A DNA stretch of 18,544 nt. Origin: UBA1206 sp045643125. GTDB lineage: Bacteria; Bacillota; Clostridia; Oscillospirales; CAG-382. Below are positions 1-8,014 of the stretch, piece after piece. The notes under the pieces are model-generated. The model worked only from the letters and a program-made list of their open reading frames with translations, made no database searches and had not been told where the DNA came from. Position numbers and translations under genes: made by a program. The stretch covers positions 1-18,544 of the forward strand of contig JAZUKE010000014.1 of NCBI GenBank assembly GCA_045643125.1, read 5' to 3'. Position 1 is the first letter of the stretch, and every line of letters begins with the position of its first letter.

Positions 1-50
1 CTTGTTTGTTTACTGTGTGGTTTCAAGTCCGTTATCAATACCCGTATCAG

Positions 51-76
51 AAAAAAGCACCCTATGGGTGTTTTTT
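51..76. terminator. Bidirectional intrinsic terminator
   Basis: A run of six A, then G, a CACCC/GGGTG stem closed over a TAT loop, and a run of six T. It has the shape of a Rho-independent terminator on either strand. On the minus strand it could end the transcript of the 134-residue gene at 280-684. On the plus strand it could end a gene lying left of the window. The stem is short (5 bp plus a G-T wobble), but the flanking A and T runs can extend it. Confidence 0.7.
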
Positions 77-78
77 CA

Positions 79-152
79 ATGAAGCGCACCTGCGGTGCAT
101 GAAAAATGAAGCAGGGCTTCGCCCTATGAAGCGTGCCTTACGGCACACGATG
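79..152 (-). repeat. Short hairpin array with ATGAAGC linkers (left array)
   Basis: Three small hairpins are joined by the linker ATGAAGC, which reads GCTTCAT on the minus strand. The stems are 86-90/94-98 (GCACC/GGTGC), 113-117/121-125 (AGGGC/GCCCT) and 133-137/142-146 (GTGCC/GGCAC). Stem sequences differ but the linker is constant. On the minus strand the loops are GCA, GAA and GTAA, all GNA or GNRA type. The same element in opposite orientation lies at 714-789, on the other side of the 134-residue gene. Confidence 0.8.
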
Positions 153-191
153 TTCACTTATCCGAATTTCAACAAGAAGAAATAACGGACA

Positions 192-278
192 ATGAAATAC
201 CGCCGGGAATGTTTTTCACTCTCGACGGTTTTGTTTTTCGGATTGATATTTTATTTATATATTGTCAATTCCTTTTAG
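192..278 (+). CDS. Possible 28-residue small membrane peptide (tentative)
   Basis: An ATG at 192 opens a 28-codon frame ending in TAG at 276-278. The product begins with a basic stretch, MKYRRE, followed by about 18 mostly hydrophobic or aromatic residues (STVLFFGLIFYLYIVNSF), the pattern of a single membrane-spanning peptide with its N-terminus inside. Only a weak purine-rich stretch (AAGAAGAAA, 173-181) precedes the start, and it is too far upstream to be a good ribosome binding site. The frame ends one base before the stop codon of the convergent gene at 280. It could equally be chance, or the remnant of a signal-peptide-bearing gene. No family is recognised. Confidence 0.2.
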   Translation: MKYRRECFSLSTVLFFGLIFYLYIVNSF

Positions 279-279
279 C

Positions 280-684
280 TTATTCTTCGCAGAAGCGGTA
301 TTTCATACTGCCTGCGACTACGTAAGAACCCTGCTGCCTTGTTTTTTCGTCGGTAGAAGGTCCGTCTGCCCATACGATCTGCCCGTTGTCAGAAAAAGCG
401 ACAGAGATCCCAAAAATGCAGTTCAGCGGACCGCACTGTATTTGCCATTTGGTAACACTCTTGAAAATCAGTTCAATCACTGTGTCACACAGACTTGTGA
501 TGATAACGCGGATTTTGAGCTCACCTCTGTCTGCGTAAACCCTCGACGACCCGTTTTCCAGCCGCTCATACCCAAGGTCGTCATAGTGTACCGATTGAAC
601 GTATCCGTCGTGAAGACCGTTCGACTGCCTGAGAAGCATCTCAATATCTTTTTGTGTTTTGATCGTGTAAACTTGACCGTCCAT
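280..684 (-). CDS. Hypothetical protein, 134 residues
   Basis: I do not recognise this family with certainty. The product is soluble, with no signal peptide or membrane segment. It begins MDGQVYTIKT and contains LHDGYVQSV near residues 24-32, followed by alternating hydrophobic residues that suggest a small beta-rich fold. A 'hDgyv' motif of this sort is seen in several small uncharacterised or immunity-like proteins, but that is only a loose resemblance. The start at 684 has an AGGAGAGG-like ribosome binding site about 11 bases upstream (696-703). The gene lies downstream of ylbF on the same strand, but a 110-base gap holding the right hairpin array separates them. The left array lies beyond its stop, so arrays in opposite orientation bracket the gene. 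A longer frame on the opposite strand (262-744) is antisense shadow. Confidence 0.75.
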   Translation of the reverse strand: MDGQVYTIKTQKDIEMLLRQSNGLHDGYVQSVHYDDLGYERLENGSSRVYADRGELKIRVIITSLCDTVIELIFKSVTKWQIQCGPLNCIFGISVAFSDNGQIVWADGPSTDEKTRQQGSYVVAGSMKYRFCEE

Positions 685-713
685 TTATTCTGTATTCCTC
701 TCCTAAATATCAC

Positions 714-789
714 GCTTCATGCGAACGAAGTGAGCGCTTCATAGAAACCGCAAGGTTTCTGCTTCATATTTGCGAAGCAAACGCTTCAT
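714..789 (+). repeat. Short hairpin array with GCTTCAT linkers (right array)
   Basis: Four copies of GCTTCAT (714-720, 736-742, 761-767, 783-789) separate three hairpins. The first (721-735) is an imperfect stem around a GAA loop. The second (743-760) is a perfect 7-bp stem, AGAAACC/GGTTTCT, around GCAA. The third (769-781) is TTTGC/GCAAA around GAA. Loops on the plus strand, the strand reading GCTTCAT, are all GNA or GNRA. The array ends six bases before the ylbF stop codon, so it sits in the 3' untranslated region of that operon and upstream of the 134-residue gene. It is the inverted counterpart of the array at 79-152. Confidence 0.8.
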
Positions 790-794
790 TCTTT

Positions 795-1190
795 TTAATG
801 GCAGCCGCCGCAGGAAGCGCAGTTGCCGGAGCAATGGTCGTGTTCGTGTTCGGGAACGACGACGGACTGGAGAGAGTTCACGATATCGTTATAAAGCACG
901 TTCACGTCTTCTTCGGCTTTCATAAATCTCTTGGAAACCTCGGACGAGGTGATCTTTTCATAAAGCGTATCGAGGCGGGCGGAGATCGAAGTGAGCAGAA
1001 GCTCGTCTTTTTCGTCCTTTGCTTCCTCGGTCTCGTACACGGAGCGCTGCACGTTGTATTCGTTGGCAAGTGTGATAAGCTCCTTATCGGCTACATAAGC
1101 GTCTCTTGCGGAAAGATATTCTTTGACTGCCGGCTCCTCGGCGATGAGCTTTTTGAGTTCTTCGGTGGCTTTGAGTGTGTTTACGTTCAT
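795..1190 (-). CDS. YlbF/YmcA-family (RicA/RicF-like) regulator with Cys/His tail
   Basis: A 131-residue, mostly alpha-helical protein. Residues 1-110 match the YlbF/YmcA (Com_YlbF) pattern: a helical start (TLKATEELKKLIAEEPAVKEY), a middle rich in Glu, Lys and Asp, then SSEVSKRFMKAEEDVNVLYNDIV. In Bacillus subtilis the YlbF, YmcA and YaaT proteins form the Ric complex, which carries Fe-S clusters and affects RNA processing, competence, biofilm formation and sporulation. Here residues 115-131 form a ligand-rich tail with His115, His117, His119, Cys120, Cys124, Cys127, Cys130 and His131. It follows miaB by 29 bases, matching the ymcA-miaB adjacency in Bacillus. AGGA at 1197-1200 is a well-placed ribosome binding site. 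I cannot tell whether it is the RicA or RicF equivalent. Confidence 0.85.
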   Translation of the reverse strand: MNVNTLKATEELKKLIAEEPAVKEYLSARDAYVADKELITLANEYNVQRSVYETEEAKDEKDELLLTSISARLDTLYEKITSSEVSKRFMKAEEDVNVLYNDIVNSLQSVVVPEHEHDHCSGNCASCGGCH

Positions 1191-1219
1191 TTTTTATCCT
1201 TTCGTACTGTTTTTGACAA

Positions 1220-2599
1220 TTATTTGATAATTCCGTCGAGTCCATACGGATGGGCTTCGGTGATCTCCACATCGACGAACGTCCCGGCGGGAACGTCCTT
1301 GTCGAAGCAGACGGGCTTGTTCTGACCGCTTCTTCCGGTCATTCCGCCTTCGGAAAGCACCTTTATTTTTTTGCCGACAAGGGCTTGGTTCCTCGAAAGC
1401 GCGATCTCGTTTTCGGCATCCGAAATAAGGGTGAAGCGTCTCACGTTTTCTTCGTGCGATATCCTGTCTTGCATCTTTTCGGCGACGGTACCCGGGCGCG
1501 GCGAATAGATGAAGGTGTATATCATATCGTACCCGACCTCTTTGACGAGCGACAACGTTTCGAGGAAGTCCTCCTCAGTTTCACCCGGGAAGCCGCAGAT
1601 TATATCCGTCGTTATCGCGGCGTCGGGCAGTTTTTCGCGTATATACGCGACTTTTTCAAGGTACTGTTCGCGCGTGTAGCGGCGGTTCATTTTTTCGAGT
1701 ATCCGCGTCGATCCCGACTGAACGGGCAGATGAAAATGCGGCGCGATATGCTCGGACGACGCCATAACGTCCACAAGTTCCCTTGAAGCGTCCTTCGGGT
1801 GGCTCGTCATAAAGCGCACCCAATAGTCGCCGTCGGCGGAAGCGACTCTGCGGAGCAGTTCGGGGAACGAAACGTCGCCCTTGTAGCTGTTGACGTTCTG
1901 CCCGAGAAGCGTGATATCGCGGTAACCGTTCGAGATAAGGTCGTTCGTTTCGGCAAGTACATCTGACGAAAGACGGCTTCTTTCCCTGCCTCTCACATAA
2001 GGGACGACGCAGTAGGTGCAGTAGTTGTTGCAGCCGTACATTATCGAGACCCACGCCTTGTAGGACGAGCCGCGAAATGCCGGTATGCCCTCGGCGATCA
2101 CGCCGAATTCGTTGTGCGGCAGGTCGTTGATGAATGACAGACGCTTTTTGCTTTCCGACGCCGCCTTTATCATTTCGGGAAGTCTGTGGTTCTCGTCGGT
2201 GCCGAAAACGGCGTCAACGTAAGGGTAGGACGTTTTCAGCTTTTTGCGTATATGCTCCTCCTGCGCCATACAGCCGCAGAACATAATGAGCAGATACGGA
2301 TTTTCTTCTTTCAGCTTCTTATATCCGCCCGTGCGCGACAGCGTGCGCAGTTCGGCGTGTTCCCTTATCGCGCAGGTGTTGACTATGATGAGGTCGGCGT
2401 CCTTTTCGGTGTCGGTCCTCGTGTAGCCGCAGAGAGCGCAAAGTCCCATCAGCTTTTCGCTGTCGGCTTCGTTCTGCTGACAGCCGTAGGTCTGTATGAA
2501 CGCCCTCGGGTGTCTTCCCTGCTTTTCAAAATCCGCCTTGAGCGACGACGCGATAAGACGCTGTTTTGCTATTTCTTCCTGTGATACGAAAATTTCCAT
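1220..2599 (-). CDS. miaB: tRNA-2-methylthio-N6-dimethylallyladenosine synthase MiaB
   Basis: A radical-SAM methylthiotransferase that turns i6A37 of tRNAs reading UNN codons into ms2i6A37. With the start at 2599 it has 459 residues. The N-terminal UPF0004 domain has FIQTYGCQQNEADSEK (Cys40), NTCAIRE (Cys76) and CGCM (Cys110), ligands of the auxiliary 4Fe-4S cluster. The radical-SAM motif GCNNYCTYCVVPYVRGRE supplies Cys190, Cys194 and Cys197. A C-terminal TRAM domain occupies roughly the last 65 residues. VVPYVRGRE favours MiaB over RimO. The start at 2599 overlaps the upstream stop by one base (TAATG) and has AGGA about 11 bases before it. An alternative ATG at 2620 adds seven residues but has no ribosome binding site. 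Its neighbours in the operon are the NlpC/P60 gene upstream and the YlbF gene downstream. Confidence 0.97.
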   Translation of the reverse strand: MEIFVSQEEIAKQRLIASSLKADFEKQGRHPRAFIQTYGCQQNEADSEKLMGLCALCGYTRTDTEKDADLIIVNTCAIREHAELRTLSRTGGYKKLKEENPYLLIMFCGCMAQEEHIRKKLKTSYPYVDAVFGTDENHRLPEMIKAASESKKRLSFINDLPHNEFGVIAEGIPAFRGSSYKAWVSIMYGCNNYCTYCVVPYVRGRERSRLSSDVLAETNDLISNGYRDITLLGQNVNSYKGDVSFPELLRRVASADGDYWVRFMTSHPKDASRELVDVMASSEHIAPHFHLPVQSGSTRILEKMNRRYTREQYLEKVAYIREKLPDAAITTDIICGFPGETEEDFLETLSLVKEVGYDMIYTFIYSPRPGTVAEKMQDRISHEENVRRFTLISDAENEIALSRNQALVGKKIKVLSEGGMTGRSGQNKPVCFDKDVPAGTFVDVEITEAHPYGLDGIIK

Positions 2600-3371
2600 T
2601 AAAACATCGTTCCTACACATTTAAGATTATTGAGGTACCATTCGGAGTAGTCGGGATCGTCCTTGTCAAGCGAGTTTATGCCCACAAAATTCCTGCCGGA
2701 GGACGAATGGACGAATCTCTTTCCTCCGATACAGACGGCGACGTGACCGGGGAAGAAGAAAAGGTCGCCTTTTTTTGCGCTGTCAAGCGGTATTTTTTTC
2801 ATACCGGGGGTGCGGTCGATGTCGGCGTCGCGCCATATCGTGATGCCTGCCATCTGATACGCCGTGAACGCGAGTCCGGAGCAGTCAACGCCGCTGTGAG
2901 TTCTGCCGCCCCAGCGGTACTGCGTACCCATAAACGAAAGCGCATAGCGGCATATCGTTTCTCTTGCTGTCTCCTCGTCCTTGTAAACGGGTATCTCGCC
3001 GATATCTTCAAGTCTGATATAGAACATACGCTTATCGGGAAGGACTACCATAGCGTGACGCGGTATCTCTTTGGAAAATCCGACGTCAACGAGGGCGCCC
3101 ATCGGCAGCGCCATTACGGGAGCGTAGAAGTTTTCGGGGCTTTTTTTGAGGTCAGCCCACGGGGCGGTCACTATACGGTTGGGAGACGCGAGCTTTTCGG
3201 CGATCTCGGTGACGTCGATATAGCCCTCGTAGCCGTAGGACGTGCGGATCTTTGCAAATCCGCACAGTCTGTCAAGCACTTCAACTTCAGTTCCGTAAAG
3301 CGCGTCGTCAACGTGTTCGCTGTCGAATGTCGGGTAGCGGTAAAGGTACGCCACGGGAACGCTGACGATCA

Positions 3372-3372
<1 letters not shown>
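2599..3372 (-). CDS. Cytosolic SH3-NlpC/P60 peptidase, YkfC-like
   Basis: A 257-residue cysteine peptidase of the NlpC/P60 family. It probably cleaves gamma-D-Glu to meso-diaminopimelate or lysine bonds in muropeptides. Residues 1-60 (AYLYRYPTFDSEHVDDALYGTEVEVL, continuing to GYEGYID) form one bacterial SH3-like domain, and about 65-125 form a second, degenerate one. The catalytic domain follows from 135, with YRWGGRTHSGVDCSGL (Cys164), FPGHVAVCIGG (His210) and a third polar residue, probably His222, in RFVHSSS. No signal peptide or transmembrane segment is present, which fits muropeptide recycling in the cytosol, as proposed for YkfC, over wall hydrolysis outside. The start at 3372 overlaps the malic enzyme stop as TAATG, with GGAG about eight bases upstream. 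A longer frame to 3426 would lie inside malic enzyme. Confidence 0.9.
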
Positions 3373-4535
<1,163 letters not shown>

Positions 4536-4607
4536 AATGTGCCTTCCTTTTTTTGTATTGTATTTTTTAATAGATTTTTCAAAAAATATAAACGGGAGAT
4601 GAAAACT
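4536..4607. promoter_or_regulatory. AT-rich divergent promoter region
   Basis: Seventy-two bases lie between the start of malic enzyme (minus strand) and the start of the deacetylase (plus strand), so both promoters should be here or overlap the genes. The stretch is strongly AT-rich. On the minus strand TTGAAA (4577-4582) could be a -35 element, but the -10 candidates have poor sequence or spacing. On the plus strand TTGTAT (4558-4563) and TATAAA (4587-4592) are too far apart. No element is convincing. Confidence 0.35.
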
Positions 4608-6038
4608 ATGCGAAAATTATTGTGTCTTCTTATGTCTGTCGTTATGACGTCGCTTTGCGTCCCCGCATCGGGTGACGGAGTGATGAACTGGTATTTTCGT
4701 CCGTCCGGTGACGGAGATCAGCCGGAAGTGATGGGATCAAGCAGTCTTCCCGACGAATACGGCTGTCTTTACCTCGGGAGCAAGGACGAAAAAGTGATAT
4801 ATCTTACCTTTGATGCCGGGTATGAAAACGGAAACGTGGAAAAAGTGCTTGACGTTCTTTCCGCTCATTCGGCGGTCGGCGCCTTTTTTATTCTTCCCAA
4901 CATCATAAAAACGAATACGTCGCTTGTGAACCGTATGTTCGACGAAGGTCACACGGTGTGCAACCATTCGTATTCGCACCGCAATATGGGAAAGATCACC
5001 GATTACAACGAATTTATAAAAGAGATCGAGGGTGTCGAAAAGGTCTGCCTTGAATACACGGGCAAGGCTATGGCAAAATATTTCCGTCCGCCCGAGGGCG
5101 CTTTTTCCGAAAAGATGCTGTCTTTCTGCCGTGACGCGGGAGTTACGCCCGTTTTCTGGTCGTTCGCCTACGCCGATTGGGACAACAACGCCCAAAAGGA
5201 CACCGAATGGGCGTACAACAAGATAATTTCGTCCGTCCATAACGGCGAAGTTATGCTGCTGCACCCGACGAGCGCGACGAACGCGGCGATACTCGACAGA
5301 GTGATGTGCGAGCTTGAAAGGCAGGGCTACCGTTTCGGCAGTCTTGACGAGCTGTATCTTTATTCAAGAACGGGAAAGCAGCTTCCCGCGTCGAACGAGA
5401 TCGACGAAATAAACTATTATAAAAAGCAGGGGATGGTCTTCTGCGAGAATCCGTCGGCGGGCAAATGCGTGGCGCTTACGTTCGACGACGGGCCGCACCC
5501 GACGCTGACGGATGAAATACTCGATATTCTCGACGAATACGACGTGAAAGCCACGTTTTTCGTCATCGGCAAAAACGCTTCCGAAAACCCGTCACCCGTA
5601 AAACGGGCGATAGGATCGGGGCACGAGATAGGAAACCATACCTATTCGCACCTGATCCGCGGGAAATGCAGCGAGGAAGTGTATCTTGCCGACATCGAAA
5701 AAGCCGAAAAGCTTTTTGAAGAAGAATTTTCCTACCGTCCCAAGCTGTTCCGTCCGCCCGGAGGCGTGTTCGTTCCCGAAACGGTGGAAGAAATATGTTC
5801 GCTCGGGTACAAATACGTTCTGTGGGCGTGGCGGCTCGACACGCGCGACTGGGCTTGCCCCGGTGTGGACTATGTGGTGAACACAGTTATGTCAAACGTC
5901 AAGGGCGGCGATATCGTTCTGTTTCACGACTATAATTCGCGCCGCAGCCCGACACCCGAAGCGCTTCGGATAATAATTCCGTCACTTATCGAGCAGGGAT
6001 ATGAGTTCGTCACGGTGTCGGAGCTGTTTGAGGAATGA
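4608..6038 (+). CDS. Secreted tandem polysaccharide deacetylase (PdaA-like plus PgdA-like NodB domains)
   Basis: A 476-residue exported protein with two carbohydrate esterase family 4 (NodB) domains. Residues 1-21 are a signal peptide. Domain 1 (about 60-255) is like PdaA, the muramic acid de-N-acetylase of spore cortex: YLTFDAGYENGN with Asp69, NHSYSH with His120 and His124, FRPPEGAF, and LLHPTS with His219. Ala70 replaces the second, metal-binding Asp of the classical motif; PdaA proteins also deviate here. Domain 2 (about 285-475) is a classical PgdA or chitin-deacetylase type: LTFDDGPHPT with Asp293 and Asp294, NHTYSH with His344 and His348, FRPPGGVF, and LFHDY with His440. It probably deacetylates peptidoglycan sugars outside the membrane. 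GGGAG nine bases upstream selects the ATG at 4608; an in-frame ATG at 4599 directly abuts that site. It is probably monocistronic. Confidence 0.93.
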   Translation: MRKLLCLLMSVVMTSLCVPASGDGVMNWYFRPSGDGDQPEVMGSSSLPDEYGCLYLGSKDEKVIYLTFDAGYENGNVEKVLDVLSAHSAVGAFFILPNIIKTNTSLVNRMFDEGHTVCNHSYSHRNMGKITDYNEFIKEIEGVEKVCLEYTGKAMAKYFRPPEGAFSEKMLSFCRDAGVTPVFWSFAYADWDNNAQKDTEWAYNKIISSVHNGEVMLLHPTSATNAAILDRVMCELERQGYRFGSLDELYLYSRTGKQLPASNEIDEINYYKKQGMVFCENPSAGKCVALTFDDGPHPTLTDEILDILDEYDVKATFFVIGKNASENPSPVKRAIGSGHEIGNHTYSHLIRGKCSEEVYLADIEKAEKLFEEEFSYRPKLFRPPGGVFVPETVEEICSLGYKYVLWAWRLDTRDWACPGVDYVVNTVMSNVKGGDIVLFHDYNSRRSPTPEALRIIIPSLIEQGYEFVTVSELFEE

Positions 6039-6055
6039 ATTTTTGTGAAAAAATA

Positions 6056-6076
6056 GATAATTGATAATTGATAATT
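6056..6076 (+). repeat. Tandem heptanucleotide repeat (GATAATT)x3
   Basis: Three perfect head-to-tail copies of GATAATT, beginning 18 bases after the stop codon of the deacetylase gene and directly before the hairpin array. A second heptamer repeat, of TTTTCAG, follows recD2 at 17480-17507. Confidence 0.85.
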
Positions 6077-6082
6077 AAGGAA

Positions 6083-6112
6083 ATTATTTTCACGCTTCCG
6101 CGTGAAAATAAT
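6083..6112. terminator. 13-bp perfect hairpin between convergent genes; possible terminator
   Basis: Positions 6083-6095 pair perfectly with 6100-6112 around a TTCC loop, which is GGAA on the minus strand. It lies between the plus-strand deacetylase and the minus-strand membrane gene, where both transcripts must end. The outer part of the stem is A/T only, so T-rich sequence is carried within the hairpin, but no clear T tract follows on either strand. It could be a bidirectional terminator or the first unit of the array that follows. Confidence 0.45.
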
Positions 6113-6120
6113 AACCTCAA

Positions 6121-6276
6121 TGTGCGAAGCACATATCATATCGCGCAAGCGATATATCATACGCCAAAGGCGTATATCATATTTCCGAAGGCAATATATC
6201 ATTTCGCGTCAGCGATTATTGCCGAAGGCAATATATCATTTCGCGTCAGCGATTATTGCCTTCGGAAATATATCAT
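6121..6276 (+). repeat. Hairpin array with ATATCAT linkers
   Basis: Six copies of ATATCAT (6133-6139, 6154-6160, 6174-6180, 6196-6202, 6233-6239, 6270-6276) are separated by short palindromes. The stems in order are TGTGC, ATCGC, ACGCC, ATTTCC (one mismatch), TCGC, ATTGCC and TCGC again, and the last ATTGCC unit is degenerate. Plus-strand loops are GAA, GCAA, AAA, GAA, GTCA, GAA and GTCA; the final unit has TTC. The array stops one base before the stop codon of the membrane gene at 6278. It fills the whole gap between two convergent genes and is non-coding in all likelihood. Confidence 0.85.
6185..6260 (+). repeat. 39-base direct repeat, period 37, inside the array
   Basis: Positions 6185-6223 and 6222-6260 are identical. 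The unit carries one ATATCAT linker and a TCGC-GTCA-GCGA hairpin, and each end of the unit is half of an ATTGCC stem. The identity indicates a recent duplication of about two hairpin units. A 15-base core of this repeat, GGCAATATATCATTT, recurs at 17512-17526 after recD2. Confidence 0.85.
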
Positions 6277-6277
6277 T

Positions 6278-7996
6278 TCACTTTGCGCGGTGTTTGCGTA
6301 TTTTCGCGCTCACGAGGTACGCGGCAAGCGCGATGAACGACAAAGCGGAAACGACGACGCAGACCTTTCTGAGCGGTGTGCCGGTATAGCGCACGACGAT
6401 CTTTCCGCTTTCCGTGTCCCCGACTTCGACGCGCACGACGTTGTCTTTTCCCCACGTTACGTCGGCGGACGTTCCGTTGACCGTTGCGGAATAGCCTTTA
6501 TACATAAGCAGCGGCAGTTCGATATAGGTGTCGTCCCCTCCGTTCTTTTCAAAAAGGACGGTGAGCGTGTCAAATTCCCTGCCGTATTCAATATCGCCGC
6601 TTAAAATGTTGTTGGACGTCACCTTGTCGCCTCTTTTGAGGATGCGCGACTTTATCGTGGCGGCGCTCGTAAGTTTTCCCGTTTTTTCGTCTTCAAGCGT
6701 CGGCATATATTCGCCGGCACCGATGGTATTCTCGTAGTCGATGACGCGCGTTTCGCCTTTGGCGTAGATCGAATACATAGACGAATACTTGTTTACGCCC
6801 GTATTGTAATAGGCGAAAAGTGAAAGCACCAGCACCGATACCGCCATTGCGGCGGCAAGCTTTTTGCTGTCGGCTTTTGAAACGAACGAGCAGGCGGCAA
6901 ACGCAAAGAAGAACGTGACGAACAGCAGCAGTCTCCACGGGAACTGCAGAGAGCCGAGGAACGACTGGACTGCCTTCCACGGGAACAGATTTGTCGTGCA
7001 AAGCAGCGTCACAAATCCCGCGAGGAACAGCGGCCACGTCCCTTTGCCGACCTTCTTTTTGAGTATCTCACACGCAAAAACAAAGGCGAATATCACAAAA
7101 GGCAGCAGCCCGAGCCCGTTCGGGAGCCACGGATCGTTGTTTTTCATAAGCACGAACGACGAGAACACCGCGCTTGACGGCATCGCACGGTCGGCAAGCG
7201 TTCCCCACTGAACGGCGGCACTTCCGTCGTTTATCGCAAGGCTGTGCGACGTCATCTGCTCAAGCAGCGGGAAGATGAAGAACGCACTCAGACAGAAGAA
7301 CACGGCGGCGCTGACCGCGATGATGGCAAGGCGTTTCGGCTTTTCGGCAAAGCGCCTGACGTAGATGAGCGCGAATATCGCAAGGAACACGACGCAGAAC
7401 ACCGACGTCATAACGTGCGAAAGCACGCAGCCGGTAAGTCCGAGCGGAAGAAGATACCATTTTCTGCCGTCTTCAAACATTATCGAATAAAATCCGCAGG
7501 CGATTATCGGCAAAAACACGAACGCCTGAAGCTCGCCGAGCGCCACCCTTGTTATGAAATCGACGCAGAAATACGCCGAAAACGTATATGCGACGGACGC
7601 GACGAAGGCACCGGGTTTGTTTTTGAAGATAAAATTCGCGCAGAAATAGGTAACGAACGCCGTGACGGCGGTTATTATCATAATGAACACGCGCAGCGAC
7701 GATTCCGCCGACATACCGAGATAAGTCAGAAACCCCGGTATGTGGAGGAAAATATCACCGTAGAAAAGCGGCGACGCATAGCCGTATCCGTCGAGATACG
7801 TCGTGTATATCGGCGAAAACCAATGCCCGTTTTCTATGTTGTCCGCGATGCAGTCGATACGGCAGAGGTGGAATTTGAGGTCATGCCCCGTATATATCTG
7901 CGTGAACGACAGCGGATAAACGCAAAGCAGGATAACGAGAAGCGAGAGAATGAGAAGATACTTATTCTTTTTGATGAAATCTGTTATCTTTGTCAT
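6278..7996 (-). CDS. Polytopic membrane protein, GT-C-like (YfhO/PTPS-related type)
   Basis: A 572-residue integral membrane protein with about 11 to 12 predicted hydrophobic segments between residues 12 and 400, an outward-facing domain at about 405-535, and a last membrane segment at about 538-562. The first loop carries GHDLKFHLCRI (37-47, acidic Asp39) and GYGYASPLF (70-78). This arrangement is seen in GT-C-fold glycosyltransferase-like families such as YfhO and the '6-pyruvoyl-tetrahydropterin synthase-related' membrane proteins. By analogy it could transfer sugars from a lipid carrier to a surface polymer, but substrate and activity are unknown. The start at 7996 is 18 bases after the rnfB stop, with a weak purine-rich AAAGAAAG site. 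It therefore appears to be the last gene of the rnf transcript, although nothing in its sequence suggests an electron-transport role. The plus-strand frame 7244-8881 is shadow. Confidence 0.85.
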   Translation of the reverse strand: MTKITDFIKKNKYLLILSLLVILLCVYPLSFTQIYTGHDLKFHLCRIDCIADNIENGHWFSPIYTTYLDGYGYASPLFYGDIFLHIPGFLTYLGMSAESSLRVFIMIITAVTAFVTYFCANFIFKNKPGAFVASVAYTFSAYFCVDFITRVALGELQAFVFLPIIACGFYSIMFEDGRKWYLLPLGLTGCVLSHVMTSVFCVVFLAIFALIYVRRFAEKPKRLAIIAVSAAVFFCLSAFFIFPLLEQMTSHSLAINDGSAAVQWGTLADRAMPSSAVFSSFVLMKNNDPWLPNGLGLLPFVIFAFVFACEILKKKVGKGTWPLFLAGFVTLLCTTNLFPWKAVQSFLGSLQFPWRLLLFVTFFFAFAACSFVSKADSKKLAAAMAVSVLVLSLFAYYNTGVNKYSSMYSIYAKGETRVIDYENTIGAGEYMPTLEDEKTGKLTSAATIKSRILKRGDKVTSNNILSGDIEYGREFDTLTVLFEKNGGDDTYIELPLLMYKGYSATVNGTSADVTWGKDNVVRVEVGDTESGKIVVRYTGTPLRKVCVVVSALSFIALAAYLVSAKIRKHRAK

Positions 7997-8014
7997 ATCT
8001 TTCTTTTTGATTTT

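Noticed and set aside
79..152. Classical REP/BIME element
   Set aside because: The stems are not conserved among units; only the linker and loop type are. No RAYT gene lies in the window.
200..238. Imperfect hairpin followed by a T-rich stretch as a plus-strand terminator
   Set aside because: The stem between 200-210 and 218-228 has two mismatches and a wobble, and it overlaps the possible small peptide frame. The element at 51-76 is a much better terminator.
2600..2620. Upstream ATG of miaB giving 466 residues
   Set aside because: No ribosome binding site precedes it, whereas the ATG at 2599 has AGGA upstream and a TAATG coupling with the previous gene.
6121..6276. CRISPR array
   Set aside because: The constant element is only seven bases and the variable element is a 12-18 base palindrome; no cas genes are near. 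The layout is not repeat-spacer of CRISPR size.
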